Part shown: in pieces, positions 51,901 to 60,287 of the stretch
Position numbering within the stretch: position 1 is the first letter of the stretch
Layout: the number at the start of each line of letters is the position of its first letter
Source of the DNA: Sipunculus nudus
Lineage: Eukaryota > Annelida > Sipuncula > Golfingiida > Sipunculidae
Direction: 5' to 3'
Length of the DNA: 64,000 nt
Assembly: GCA_026874595.1 (NCBI GenBank)
Contig: CM049306.1
Span: 23,173,019-23,237,018, forward strand
The notes under the pieces: model-generated
What the model saw: only the letters and a program-made list of their open reading frames with translations
What the model was told of the DNA's origin: nothing
Database searches by the model: none
Position numbers and translations under genes: made by a program

Positions 51901-52542
51901 TTGGATGAACCTGATTTATAATTTAACATATGCTTTATTTATTATTTACTGGTGACATATATCAATTTATAAATATATTCATTCAACTAGACCAAGGCTA
52001 TATACAAAGGTCTTCTCCATATGTATTTATTACAGAGTCACTGCAGCTATATTTCAAAATCAAAATAATCTCTGCACAGCTTGATATATACATCAATATC
52101 TTGCCCCATAACAGTAGCTTAGAGAGCAGCCCTTCCCCATTGATTACGTCTCTTCCCATTTCATCCTCGAATGGAAGCGGCATAAAGCTGCTAAAAAATC
52201 TGCCGACACATACTGGTCTCAGTTCACAGTGATGGACCAATTGGCCTTGCTGTCAAGGGGTTTACCCCCACCACAAAGCCATTGCCTGATGTATTACTTC
52301 TTTAGAAGACCAGACCTGTTCACCGCTAAACTGGATTACTGGGCACAGGGTATTCAGGAGACATATTCAGCCTGAATAACAAGGGAGGTTTTGGAAACAT
52401 GACTTACTGTAACCTCTGTAGCCCATGGTCTCGCCAGCCATGCCGACATATTTATCTTTGTTCTTCTTTGCCTTCTTCCTCTCTTCTCGTAGTCTGTCAT
52501 CATCTTGTATGAAATCTATCAGATCTTTTACTTTTTGTCGAA
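24419..52542 (-). CDS. CLINT1: Clathrin interactor 1 (epsinR/enthoprotin), all but the N-terminal ENTH exons
   Basis: CLINT1 is an ENTH-domain adaptor that binds phosphoinositide, clathrin, AP-1 and SNAREs at the trans-Golgi/endosome. Thirteen exons with GT-AG borders join in consistent phase: 52542-52408, 49267-49099, 48548-48248, 47654-47501, 37330-37252, 36780-36709, 32849-32498, 31496-31443, 30746-30666, 30238-30106, 27086-27027, 26489-26361, 24573-24419. They give about 623 residues. In order: ENTH end (RQKVKDLIDFIQDDDRL, EERKKAKKNKDKYVG), a charged Arg/Asp linker, IRKVDLGAA, a DLLGDF clathrin-box-like motif, NGDFADFSKF and SEDFADFGNF, an M/Q/G/P-rich segment, TAGKVDISLDNL, then an M-rich tail ending SGFGNFGK. 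VDISLDNL and the ending match vertebrate CLINT1. About 115 N-terminal residues are missing, beyond 64000. The predicted whole (~740) exceeds the human ~625. Confidence 0.9.
25296..25880. repeat. 101-bp minisatellite containing copies of a CLINT1 exon end
   Basis: Six regular units start about every 101 bases (25301, 25402, 25503, 25604, 25705, 25806). On the - strand each contains GGAATGATGGGAGCTATGC then CAGGTTTGT, almost the same as the last ~30 coding bases plus the 5' splice site of exon 26489-26361. More diverged copies occur near 26176 and 26262. Confidence 0.85.
25890..26080. repeat. 54-bp tandem repeat
   Basis: Three near-identical 54-base units (ATGAGTTATTTAGGTTTGTC core) next to the 101-bp array, sharing words with it. 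The multiple-of-three period creates a repetitive open frame on the + strand that is not a gene. Confidence 0.85.
26361..26489 (-). CDS. CLINT1: CLINT1 exon with polyQ
   Basis: 129 bases, phase 1 at both ends, acceptor TTGATTCACAG, donor GTTTGT. It encodes NTQTAGFSQMAGLPQSMNQL, NLGAPQQQQQQPQTGMMGAM and PSG. It corresponds to the Gln/Met-rich NTMIQQQ/NAL region of the vertebrate protein. Its last ~40 bases and donor are the apparent source of a minisatellite in the next intron. Confidence 0.85.
26520..27000 (-). pseudogene. decayed tandem copies of the CLINT1 polyQ exon start
   Basis: Three degraded copies lie between exons 27086-27027 and 26489-26361. One at 26522-26552 keeps ATGAATCAGTTAAACCTGGG. 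One at 26825-26905 keeps the acceptor and GTAATACCCAGACAG but has frame-breaking changes. One near 26935-26985 keeps ATGAATAAGATAAACCTT. The shared downstream word (GGGATxxGGCA) shows that intron sequence was duplicated too. Confidence 0.7.
27027..27086 (-). CDS. CLINT1: CLINT1 cassette exon, duplicate of next exon's start
   Basis: 60 bases, phase 1 at both ends, acceptor CCTTTTACAG, donor GTAAAA. It encodes TTETSGFSQMAGLPQGVDS, closely matching NTQTAGFSQMAGLPQSMNQ at the start of exon 26489-26361. The donor lies where the parent exon reads CAGTTAAAC, so the splice site looks newly formed. It could be included, skipped or used alternatively without breaking the frame. Real use is untested. 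Confidence 0.6.
27661..28735. mobile_element. GC-richer composite insertion in a CLINT1 intron
   Basis: Base composition rises and CpG-containing words appear between about 27660 and 28735, in contrast to the flanking AT-rich intron. It contains the Mutator-like fragment at 28242-28568. The borders are not clear. 27661-27930 has a polypurine/LTR-like look on the - strand (TTTGGCGACTGG near 27910), but I could not establish LTR ends or terminal inverted repeats. Confidence 0.45.
28242..28568 (+). pseudogene. fragment of a Mutator-like transposase domain
   Basis: The frame encodes MGLRCTNEFCERKAAPSYTT, then FCEVNRAGVLAMRAIGKGRA and AAARFSAYM. This resembles the segment of Mutator-like (MULE-type) transposase proteins of animals with the pattern FEVNRR-x-V-x-AMR-x-IG-x-G and paired cysteines. 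After about residue 68 the frame drifts into unrelated, Cys/Tyr-rich sequence and stops, so the catalytic core is absent. It may be an exon remnant. The family call is from memory of the motif, not a search. Confidence 0.6.
29436..29865 (+). mobile_element. full-length tRNA-derived SINE with 11-bp target duplication
   Basis: AGCAGTTAACT at 29436-29446 is repeated at 29855-29865 and brackets a 408-base element. Its head (29451-29523) has a tRNA-like order: acceptor-like GCTTCTG, A-box-like TGGCTCAGGGGTAG and B-box-like GAGTTCGAATCTC. The acceptor pairs at 6 of 7 positions, but the anticodon stem does not pair well. A ~300-base body follows with a C15 run at 29545, a GGAGGCGGTTACCTCC hairpin and an A/TA-rich 3' end. 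A second, truncated copy lies at 55375-55640. Confidence 0.85.
30106..30238 (-). CDS. CLINT1: CLINT1 exon: VDISLDNL block
   Basis: 133 bases, phase 0 in and 1 out. The acceptor ATGACATAG was preferred over a CAG seven bases further in because only it keeps the frame. It encodes SSANTWTATAGKVDISLDNL, then SPASKFQQKPQPSMNQMVQQ. TW...VDISLDNL matches the vertebrate STWSDPSVNISLDNLLPG block. Confidence 0.88.
30666..30746 (-). CDS. CLINT1: CLINT1 exon (27 codons)
   Basis: 81 bases, phase 0 at both ends, acceptor GGCTTCAG, donor GTAGGA. It encodes GLGVMAPTLQPSTTSLPVAS then TSTPATK, comparable in position to the VGLGLPMSR region of vertebrate CLINT1. Confidence 0.78.
31443..31496 (-). CDS. CLINT1: CLINT1 small exon (18 codons)
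   Basis: 54 bases, phase 0 at both ends, acceptor CTTGTTTCAG, donor GTATAC. It encodes MGFMQSMQTFHTPSSQPM. The composition fits the neighbouring exons. Being in phase at both ends, it could be skipped without a frameshift. Confidence 0.75.
32498..32849 (-). CDS. CLINT1: CLINT1 exon: M/Q/P/G-rich segment
   Basis: 352 bases, phase 2 in and 0 out, acceptor ATATTTGCAG, donor GTAAGT. It begins with another NDFGDF motif, then NMDLLSDL, followed by repeats of the NQPMMGM / MGMQPM type ending QQMPVGQ. Low-complexity disordered segment typical of the C-terminal half of CLINT1. Confidence 0.88.
32850..36708. other. CLINT1 intron, no gene seen apart from a minisatellite
   Basis: AT-rich intron with the 27-bp minisatellite at 33903-34289 and a G run near 35759-35774. 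Frames at 34270-34533 and 35513-35806 show no domain. Confidence 0.45.
33903..34289. repeat. 27-bp minisatellite, ~14 copies
   Basis: The unit is close to ACCCATTACAAGAGTCCATT plus seven A/T-rich bases. Copies are head to tail without spacers and differ by substitutions and small indels. Confidence 0.85.
36709..36780 (-). CDS. CLINT1: CLINT1 exon: DFADF repeat 2
   Basis: 72 bases, phase 2 at both ends, acceptor CCACAATCAG, donor GTGCCC. It encodes GSEDFADFGNFDEEKAQELE, a second acidic-phenylalanine ear-binding-type motif. Confidence 0.83.
37252..37330 (-). CDS. CLINT1: CLINT1 exon: DFADF repeat 1
   Basis: 79 bases, phase 1 in and 2 out, acceptor TGTGTTACAG, donor GTAGGT. It encodes ASVNGDFADFSKFQSATAGV, matching the NGDFGDWSAF block that binds AP-1/GGA ear domains in the vertebrate protein. 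Confidence 0.85.
37331..38197. other. CLINT1 intron with a short ~122-bp array
   Basis: Units starting near 37610, 37732 and 37857 share TTGTATA(T/C)GAC, CCCAATTT(T/C)AGGCTGATAT and GTGCAAAA. The palindrome-like GGTGGTGCCACC lies at 37717. The rest is unremarkable AT-rich intron. Confidence 0.55.
38198..39900 (+). mobile_element. family C tandem-body element, copy 2
   Basis: The 5' part (38198-38570) mirrors 6720-7074 in reverse complement. Two diverged body units follow, with AAATTGGGCAAAATTTAAGG and TCTCGAAGGAACGAAGTCCT. The end has an ACGG/ACAG microsatellite (39808-39848) and the hairpin AGCTCAG...CTGAGCT (39867-39896). A G12 run lies at 38368-38379. Non-coding. Confidence 0.72.
41078..41290 (+). 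pseudogene. THAP-type zinc-finger remnant of a transposase
   Basis: The frame opens with MPKYCVVGMSSNMKGDGVSL, the typical start of a THAP domain (MPxxC...). An in-frame TAA follows at 41147-41149. Beyond it the same frame reads VRAKWTGFPLQKRPNWTPPG, like the central RxKW...W block of THAP domains. The second zinc-binding Cys of the first pair is absent (Met instead) and the distal Cys/His pair is not visible. Clearly non-functional. Confidence 0.65.
42877..42942. repeat. (TC)n-(TA)n compound microsatellite
   Basis: About 40 bases of TC followed directly by about 24 bases of TA, inside the TTAA transposon. Confidence 0.9.
43014..43030. repeat. poly-G tract
   Basis: Homopolymer run of about 15 G. 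Similar long G or C runs occur near 8270 (C), 29545 (C), 35759, 38368, 54635, 59802 (C) and 61930. Confidence 0.85.
44422..45766. other. CLINT1 intron with a diverged tandem repeat, no gene seen
   Basis: Two diverged ~180-base units share TTCAGCTTCC(A/C)(G/A)TAACTCAGCCA and AACCATTTGAA (44573 and 44750). GGTGGCGCCACCAATACC sits at 44940. The 33-base motif at 45267-45299 is an inverted copy of 47025-47056. Confidence 0.5.
45772..47018 (+). mobile_element. family F tandem-body element (six ~181-bp units) with terminal hairpin
   Basis: It starts ACTAGATGTGTCGGAACGAC. Then six units at about 181-base spacing (marker GTCAAAAGTAGGTCAAC at 45870, 46106, 46286, 46468, 46648, 46829) with ATCAGGCCAATATCTGCAGG. 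It ends in a hairpin with stem GCCCCGGCCAC...GTGGCGGGG around an ACTTTGT-containing loop and a short A run. Its 5' tip and hairpin loop are shared with family B although bodies are unrelated. Non-coding. Confidence 0.75.
47019..47500. other. CLINT1 intron, no gene seen
   Basis: It begins with the 33-base motif CAGGTGGACAGCAGGTGATG... (47025-47056). Nothing else recognised. Confidence 0.45.
47501..47654 (-). CDS. CLINT1: CLINT1 exon: clathrin-box-like segment
   Basis: 154 bases, phase 0 in and 1 out, acceptor TTCAACAG, donor GTAATA. It encodes SQMTSDLTESKTASPAKSPS then APDLLGDFGSPSKDANDDF. DLLGDF resembles an L-L-x-phi clathrin-binding box at the place where vertebrate CLINT1 has DLVDLFDG. 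Confidence 0.85.
48248..48548 (-). CDS. CLINT1: CLINT1 exon: Arg/Asp-rich linker
   Basis: 301 bases, phase 2 in and 0 out, acceptor TTTAATTTAAG, donor GTATCC. It encodes NNDDLFDDDG, long RD/RE-type alternating charge runs (such as DRDRDRGSRRRDREQDRDSD), then KPKVIRKVDLGAASTYG. IRKVDLGAA corresponds to the KTIDLGAA block of the vertebrate protein. The charge-run expansion is larger than in vertebrates. Confidence 0.87.
49099..49267 (-). CDS. CLINT1: CLINT1 exon
   Basis: The acceptor ATGACAG precedes GTGACAGATATG; the exon completes a Ser codon and encodes DRYDEEPRSKGKSNMDDIDS, then NIAQEAIGKVREFINRARGF. The donor is GTCAGT. It parallels the SERYDPEPKSKWDEEW region of the vertebrate protein. 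Confidence 0.88.
49268..52407. other. CLINT1 intron, no gene or clear repeat seen
   Basis: AT-rich intron. Frames at 50003-50284 and 51930-52240 (both strands overlap) have no recognisable domain. Markedly poorer in tandem-body elements than the introns to either side. Confidence 0.45.
52408..52542 (-). CDS. CLINT1: CLINT1 exon: end of ENTH region
   Basis: The acceptor TTCCTTGCAG and donor GTAAGT bound 135 bases, phase 1 in and 1 out. It encodes RQKVKDLIDFIQDDDRLREE, then RKKAKKNKDKYVGMAGETMG and ends YRGY. This is the most conserved block outside the core ENTH fold and identifies the gene. A decayed copy of its first 41 bases lies 119 bases upstream. Confidence 0.93.
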
Positions 52543-52620
52543 CTGCAAGGAAGAAATTGATGTATTAAGTTGACCGTACATTTCATATTTTCCTCCCATG
52601 AAACACATTCCTACAGTTTG

Positions 52621-52661
52621 ATCTTGTATGAATTTTATCATATATTTCAGTTTTTGTCGAA
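52621..52661 (-). pseudogene. relic duplicate of the CLINT1 ENTH-end exon
   Basis: 41 bases directly upstream (119 bases away) of the real exon keep the acceptor TTGCAG and read RQKLKYMIKFIQD, against RQKVKDLIDFIQD in the real exon. Similarity stops after this, with no DDDRL and no donor, so it is a truncated exon copy rather than a complete alternative exon. Confidence 0.7.
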
Positions 52662-52669
52662 CTGCAAGT

Positions 52670-55370
52670 TGGAAAACAAGGAAACTGATCAAGGGGGATT
52701 TAAGTTAGACATGACATTCAGAAGAAGTAATGCCAATGACATTAGGCCTACACCTCATAATATAAGCAAGACGTGCTGGAACTGAATCCTGAACAATCAG
52801 GTCTCACATCAACTATGCATAGACCTGACACCAGCATCTATGCTACAGGAACCCTGCCATTCATTCCCGCAGACAACTGCAAGTATTACACCTAATTATG
52901 ATATTGACAACATGATTATATTCAACCCCATCAAAATAATCATGTTACAAATGTAGTATTTCTGGACATTTATAGAAAGCTATTGTATGCTCATTACAAA
53001 CCAAAAATAGTGGATTTCCGAGTGGGGTTCTTGTCTCAGTGGAGTTGTTTCATCACACTGGAAGATTCATGAGTGTTTCCCATTTGTATGTATTAATGAC
53101 AGCAGGAAAATCGGTACTTTTTTTGTTAACATGTTACAATATTTTACCATTAGCAGGTGTATCTGAACACAGGATTAAGAGCTTGTAGATATACCAGTAA
53201 AAGACTTGAGGTAAAGGTTGAGTTTACGGTCTGATATTACTGACAATGTTAGTCTCAACTGACATTAAACTGTGTTCCTGGTCTTTTCAACCTGTTCATT
53301 CATGTAGTTTTTTCCTCGGCCCATGGGAGAATAAACCAAAAGAACGATAACAGGTGCCAGAATGTTATTCAATACGTATTTTCCTGCTACCAATTAGCAG
53401 CTTATTTTTTTGTTTGAACCCACACTTTATGGTCACAAGTCCAGCGCCTTAACCATTATGCCACCATATTGCATATATATATAGACTGATAACCTGTATG
53501 CCAAGGAAGGAGCAAAAAAACAACAAACGAATGAATAATCAACCGTAAAAATAGCACACAACTTAAAACAAAGTGAAAGATCATCCCATTTAGTTGCATC
53601 ATCAGATAATACAAGAGCTGACCTGTAGCAGGGTATTCTGTTTATGTAAACCTTGGACAGCGGCAGTTGGTAACTTGCTCTGGGTGTAAGGGGACAGCCT
53701 GACCAGGACTTATGGCTTAATAATCAGGGGTCCATGGCTGGATGATCTGTAATACTAGCAGCTTTGGCAGCTTGATGGATGGCAGATGCCTCACTCAAGG
53801 CAGGCTGACAGCAAACCAATACCTGGGGAAATCAATTGGTCCTGGTACACCAGCCAAAATTGTAACAACTCTGGCCTTACACACACAGCATGCTTTTTAA
53901 TGTCAAGCCAACTGAGCCTTCACTGTCACAACGTATAACCTCCTCTGTTACCAATGCCTTAAAATATGTTTCAAACACCCACAATGTCTACTGCCCATGA
54001 CTGATAACAATCCTCACCAAACAATGCCGGAGGTTTCAAATGATTTTTCAAATATTTGCAAACTCTCTTGTCAGTTTCAGCAATTATTCATTACCAAACA
54101 GACTAATTGAATTTGTTTATGGTTCCAAGGCAATAATGACTCACCTTCAATAACCAGATTAAATGCTGACAAGGTAAATGTTAGGATAATTGATCAATTT
54201 GGTGAACAATAATGAGATAATGATAATAAAATATAATCAAATATCCTGATAAAAAATCCCCTATTATGAGTTACTGTTTTCTAGAAAATTTATGTTCCAA
54301 TGAATAATACCTAACGGTACAGTGTTAATAACTGTTATGTGTACTGTATAATATAACACAGACCTTGCTAATATCTATAACATGTAAATATGCAAAAACG
54401 TTTTTACTTTTTTGGTTCATACATCTTTGTGGAGTAACTGACAGTAGGAGTATGGGGTATAAGTATGAACCATCATAAAATCTGTCAAATATTTTACTAA
54501 CTTACAATAAATGTCACAAATATGAGTACGCATCTACACATTACTGCAGGTATATATGTATAATTCCCCATGAAATGGAGCAGGGAATCAGCCAATGCTA
54601 TCACTGACTTTTTTTTGTGACCACTATGCTGGGGGGGGGGGGGGAAATTGTACTAAAATCTTTTTTCCTTATGATATGCATCTACCCGTTTAGCAAAACA
54701 ATACTGTTATTTTCCTGTTGTCAAAATAAAAATATAAAATATAAACAAATTTTATGATATGATAAAAGGGGTGAAAATCACCTTCCCACACTTCAATTGC
54801 AAGATGAGAGAATTTTAATGTCTGCACATAAGTCTATGGAAGTATACTGTGATTGGCTTTATATTTATGGAGCTCAATTTTTCACGCTCAAGCAATTTTT
54901 CATAATTTCACATGGTTCCATTTTCGCGATTGGGCATATATTAATATTTTAATAAACACCAAAATAGGTATGAATTCTCTATTTCACAAAGTTATGTTTT
55001 GCACAAACAACAATGACCATCACTGCCGGAACCTGGTGATGCAGCTTCAAAGCCCTAGGAGTCATCGTTTTAACAGCTTGCCCATTACTTATCTATATAT
55101 AAATAGGACCCTGCACTCTACCTTGCTCATATCATGTTCAGATTATGCAGTAGAAACATTGTTCCATGGAAATAACAAGTAGGTTACAGAAGGGGCCATA
55201 TCCCTGAAGCAGCCGCGCACGGAAGGTCTGCCTGATCACCGTGAGTGTCAATGTGAAGAAAGAGCAGAGTAACTCTTAAGTGGCGAATGATCAGATCGAC
55301 CGACAGCCGACAATGCGTAAGTGTGCGGTTAGCGGGGAGAGTTCAAGCAGTTCGATCAAGATTTTTTATA
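52670..55370. other. CLINT1 intron, no gene seen
   Basis: No ENTH exon was found here on the - strand. A G12 run lies near 54633-54644. Short frames show no known domain. Confidence 0.45.
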
Positions 55371-55374
55371 TTTT

Positions 55375-55640
55375 TTTTGGTGGAGGTAACCACCTCCATT
55401 TTTTTATGCTGACTTTTCTAATTCTTAACTAAGTATGTACATCTGCTGAGTTTCCATTGGGACTACTTGACAGGGCAGTGGCACTCACTTCCTATCATTT
55501 TTATTTTTGTAGCCTGGTGTCACCCAGGCCCGGTGTCTACCGCACCTGCGGGTCCTGGGTGTGTAATCATCCCCATTGCTGGGACATAACACTGAGGAAC
55601 CCCCTAAAGACGCACTCGTATGTGGGTGATACACAATTAT
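55375..55640 (-). mobile_element. truncated copy of the 29447 SINE
   Basis: Reverse strand relative of the SINE at 29447-29854. It keeps the GGTGGAGGTAACCACCTCC hairpin end, TTAACTAAGTATGTACATCT, the GACAGGGCAGT and CACCCAGGC blocks and the region corresponding to ACTCACAAACGAGTCCTCGG (diverged). The tRNA-like head and C run are missing. Confidence 0.75.
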
Positions 55641-56242
55641 TGTAAGAAGAATACATATGTATTTATGTCAATGATGCTGACAGCTGGGAAGTCCACTGGG
55701 GATGACTCACTGAATGTGTAGTAATCTGTCAAGTTTATTTTTGACTCAATGACTGTCACATTTAGTTCGAATGCCCACCTAGTTCCAACCACAGAAAAAT
55801 AATATACTTAAAAACATATTTTTATTTTATTGAATCAAAATTTAAAATTTAATTTTAAGTTAAAAAGAAACAAGATTGAGGAAAACTAAACAAAAATTGA
55901 TTTTTTTTTTCATATAGTTTGATATTAGCCCACTGAAAAGTGGTTAGCTGTTACTGATCGCTTAAAATTGTGTACCTTCTAAAAAAATTTTTAAGTCTTG
56001 AAATATTATTGGAAAAATTAATATGAATTTTATAAATACATATACCATCAGAAATAACTCTGTACCAGGATTAAAATTCTATACTTTATGGGGTCTAATA
56101 TGCATCTGAAATATGTTTTGGTTCCTGAGTCATCTTTGTTTTTATTTGAACTTGTAAATACTGTTATTATATTTAAAATAAAAGTGACACAGATAATATA
56201 TATAAACATTATTTATTTTACATGGATTGTACAACTAGTTAT

Positions 56243-56445
56243 AATAACTAATACGAGGCACTCTCCATGGCTTGGATGTTGGCGCTTAGTAGTCAGTAAG
56301 GGTGGAGGAAACCAAAGGACCTGGAGAAAACCACAAGCCTTGGACGGGCAACCACAACTCACTCTCATAGCCACACCAGGGATCAAACCCGGTCGCAAGT
56401 AAAGAGAGCCGAGCATTTTACCCCTCAACTGTCCAGGCATGCAAA
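56243..56445 (-). mobile_element. V-SINE/RUDI-like tRNA-derived SINE relic
   Basis: On the - strand a tRNA-like head (GACAGTTGAGGGGTAAAATG, B-box-like GGGTTTGATCCC) is followed by TTTTCTCCAGGTCCTTTGGT and TTCCTCC. This matches the central block of V-SINEs (GGTTTCCTCCGGG...CCGGTTTCC) known from fish HE1 and molluscan RUDI. An open frame at 56213-56440 is its translation. Family call from memory. Confidence 0.6.
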
Positions 56446-57750
56446 GACTACACTGTATGACTAAATATCAACTAATGACCGACACTGCATCTAATCTGTG
56501 TAGCCATAAATACAGGTAATACCCCACCAAAGGCAATCAATTACACTGTAAACAGTCTAAATAATTAACAGTCCTGAGGGCATGACACAAATTCACAAGC
56601 ATGCATGGCTGCCATTAGGAATTCCCAGAAGCCCTGCTTGGGACTCATATGTGGGTCAGACTTTTTATAATAATCAAGCACCAGTACACTTCATGACACA
56701 TTTAACAGGTATGTGTGGGAAATCAATCTTTTATTGATTTCATTTATGACTCCCCTGTGACACGCCATACATTTCTTTCTTCACTTAACCTGATCAATGA
56801 TTACCATAAATGGGTTCACATCCACATTCGAAAGGTTCAATGGGGATAAGAATTGATAAAAATACACATCCACCAATGAATATAGTGTGTTTATCCACAC
56901 TGAGATAGATTTCTTTAAAAGGAGCTTTAATTCAAGACAGGCTTTTATTCTAATCATGGTTTAAGGAATGGCTAGCATTGTGTGCAAATGTGATGTCCAT
57001 ACCATATGGTTCAGTGGATCAAATAGCCATCAAGTATTGACTGATGGGGAGAGTATACTGACCTGGCCAGAGCACCAGGCTCCAGTGTACATCAAATGGA
57101 GAACAACCTTGTCTAGGGTCACATTCTCACACAAACCTGGCCAGGCCACTAAATAAGATTACCATCTGTCCAGTGGTGAAACTCTTCATACATATTGATC
57201 ACTGTGATACACACGCCAACACAGGGACTGTATTATAACACCGGGGCATGTCAGTGTGATATACAGTGAATGTAAAATACTCAAGATGGCTATTTATAAA
57301 TGTAGAAGTCACATTTCAGGGGATGGTTACTGAAAATTAACTACAATGATAATAGACAAAACATCTGTATATATTAGTACAGTGATACATCACATATGCG
57401 ACAGCGCAAACTTAGAGACAGCTTACACACAGCTGTACATGGCTGGCAGTCTCTACTGGAATACTGGGTCAAAACAATTATCTTTTCAACAGATGTGCTT
57501 TAAGGGACAAACACCAATGACTATTCTGACAGTTACATGAAAATGACATGCCCAAACATGTTATACATCTGCAACTTATTTGGCTGTAATGTATTTAGCT
57601 GCTCACTTAAAAGGCACTTAATATTTAAATATGAATCAGCCCCAAACAAAATACTATAAACTGCCTTTCATAACAGGAAATGAGGGGGATAAGAAAATAA
57701 ATCTGTTTCTTTTCTATGGCAAACTCCTTTTTTGTGGAAGCCCTTATTTA
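56446..57750. other. CLINT1 intron, no gene seen
   Basis: AT-rich sequence without recognised repeats or coding similarity. Confidence 0.4.
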
Positions 57751-59235
57751 ACTAGAATACGGGTAGTCGACAAGCGACCACGTGTATCCGCCTAAATCAA
57801 AGTGGAACGGGTGAAGTGAGGCATGGATTGAGTGGCAAGGGAAAATAGAGTTAGGTGTGTTGCATATTAGCATGGATGTCTGCAGCCAAAATGTATATGT
57901 AGGTTGCGCCACCTACCACAAATGCAGAAAGTTGTCACATAATGAGGTGGCGCCACCTGCCAAAAAAAAAATCAAGAAAGCGATCCAAGATGTATAAACA
58001 CGCAAAATCTTTAGGCAGATAAGTCAAACTACTACAGAGAGATGAGTGATTTTAGCCCATGGCAGACAAACAGACAGACGCTGTGCAAAAATGGTTGCAG
58101 GTGGCCCCTCCAGTTTTGTGTATGATAAAGAGCTATGTGATATCTATACACATGCAACATTTTGGCCTAATTGGTCAAACGGTTCCCCAGATACGAGCTT
58201 GGATGTTAGCAGCGTAAACTAGAATGTAGGTGGCACCACCTGTCATAAAATCCAGAAAGCTGTCCAGGATGTATAAACCTGCAAGATTTTAGGTAGTTAA
58301 GTCAAACCACTACAGACATATGAGTAATTTTTTCCCACGGCAGACAAACAGACGGACGCTGTGCAAAAATAGTTGCAGGAGGCGCCACCAGTTTTGCATA
58401 TGATTAAGAGCTATGTGAGATATATACACATGCAAAATTTTGGCCCAATCGGTCAAACAGTTCCGGAGATATGAGCTTGGATGTCTGCAGCATAAACGTG
58501 AATGTAGGTGGTGCCACCTATCACAAAATCGAGAAAACTATCCAGGATGTATAAACCTGCAAAATTTTAGGTGGATATGTCAAACCACTGCCGAGATATG
58601 AGTGATTTTATCCTAGGGCAGACAAACAGACACCATTTTAGTGTATGTTATTAAGCTATCCAAGGGCTACATTTGTATAAAATTTTTAGCCTGATCAGTC
58701 AAACGGTTGCCGAGATATGAGCTTGGATGTCTGCAGCGTAAACGTGAATGTAGGTGGCGTCACCTGTCACAAAATCGAAAAAGCTATCCAGGATGTATAC
58801 GCATGCCGAATTTCAGGTGGATAAGTCCAACCAATGCAGAGATACGAGTGATTTTATCCCAAGGCAGATGAACAGATGGACGCAGTTCAAAAATGGTTGT
58901 AGGTGGCACCACCATTTTTAGTGTATGTTATAAAGCTATCCAAGGGCTACATTTGTGTAAAATTTTTAGCCTGATCGGTCAAACGGTTCCCGAGATATGT
59001 GGGTTTATGTGTGGAAACAGACGCACAAATGGACGCAGAGTGCAGAGGAAAGGTCAGAGGTCAAAACAAAATCGGGGCACAGCAGTTCACATGTGACCCG
59101 AACATAATCCCAGGTTTCTTAAAATTCCGCCCAGCGGTTACAGAGGAGTTCTACGGACACCTACGAGGCTGTGGCGGCAGCAGCGGCGTCCGACTGAAAA
59201 CATAGTATCTGCAAAACTCTGTTTTGGTGGATACA
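57751..59235 (+). mobile_element. family B tandem-body element, copy 1
   Basis: It starts ACTAGAATACGGGTAGTCGA. Four to five units of about 280 bases follow, each with two GGTGGCGCCACC-type palindromes, GATATGAGCTTGGATGTCTG and ATCGGTCAAACGGTTCC. It ends with GTATCTGC...GGTGGATAC hairpin (59202-59233). Matches copy 2 at 60288-61456 throughout. Open frames inside are shadows. Non-coding. Confidence 0.75.
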
Positions 59236-60104
59236 ATTACATTATTGTTTTCTTCGCTAAAACATGGTGTGTTCTTATGAAAACATGTAGCCTCCTATGC
59301 CTGTCCCACTAAACATAGATTTTTATCACTCCCATATATAAGATATATACCTATCTCAACATGTCATGATTTAGAGAGACTGACAAACAAAACCCATTTG
59401 TCATACTTTACTGATACTGATTTTCCTGCAGTTTACCCCAACTGCAAAAGACAATAGATTCCCTATGACCTTCTATTTGGAATGTATAGCTTCAAAATAA
59501 TAAGTATTGGGCTAAATTTTCAAGGTATACAAGATTTAATTTAGTAATATCAAAACTGTAATTGACACTACATTTTTAATCAGAAATACTAACTGTTGCT
59601 TAACGGAGGACATTTTCAGGTTTAATTTAAGACAACCTTAATGAGGTGTATCCATTCAGTTGAGGTGAGGATCAATAAAATAGTGCATTGGAAATGCAAC
59701 AACGCAAGATGTTCCAGGTGATCACAATGATACGAGGAATGAGTCATGAACAGACTGTCAATGTTATTTATAAGCTGTAGAACATACTGACATAACTAAG
59801 CCCCCCCCCCCCCCTTCCCATTTCCGTTATAGTTCTGACAAGAAAGAGACAGTGTTATCAGCATAAATATTCTCCATTCTGTGAGTTTAGATATATTAAG
59901 CACCCTTGAAAGAACATACACCTAACATAAAATTTGTATGTATTCTATCCTCATTCCCTGTCTACAATAGTGACCATCACACCTCACAATCAATATCAAC
60001 ATCTGCACAGGAGAGGTTAAATACAACGTCACCTTAATGGCTGGAAAAACCTTAATACACAGATGTTATAAAAAGGAGTGAATGCACACCTGGTCTCAAT
60101 AATG
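59236..60104. other. CLINT1 intron between element copies, no gene seen
   Basis: AT-rich. A C14 run lies at 59802-59815. Nothing recognised. Confidence 0.4.
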
Positions 60105-60139
60105 AACAAGTGACCCATGGGTCATGACGCTCAGCTGAC
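60105..60139 (+). repeat. tail-2 cassette copy
   Basis: AACAAGTGACCCATGGGTCA followed by TGACGCTCAGCTGACT; the best-preserved of the five copies. Confidence 0.7.
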
Positions 60140-60287
60140 TGGGAAGAGATTCGCAAAAGGAAATTTTATCATTAGAATGGTAGTATATACCCATTCAACT
60201 GAAGCATCAAACAGATTAACCAACAGGCCAAGATTTAGTCTGTATTTATATATCTCAAAAATAGAGAAAAATGTGTAAACTTTTAAA

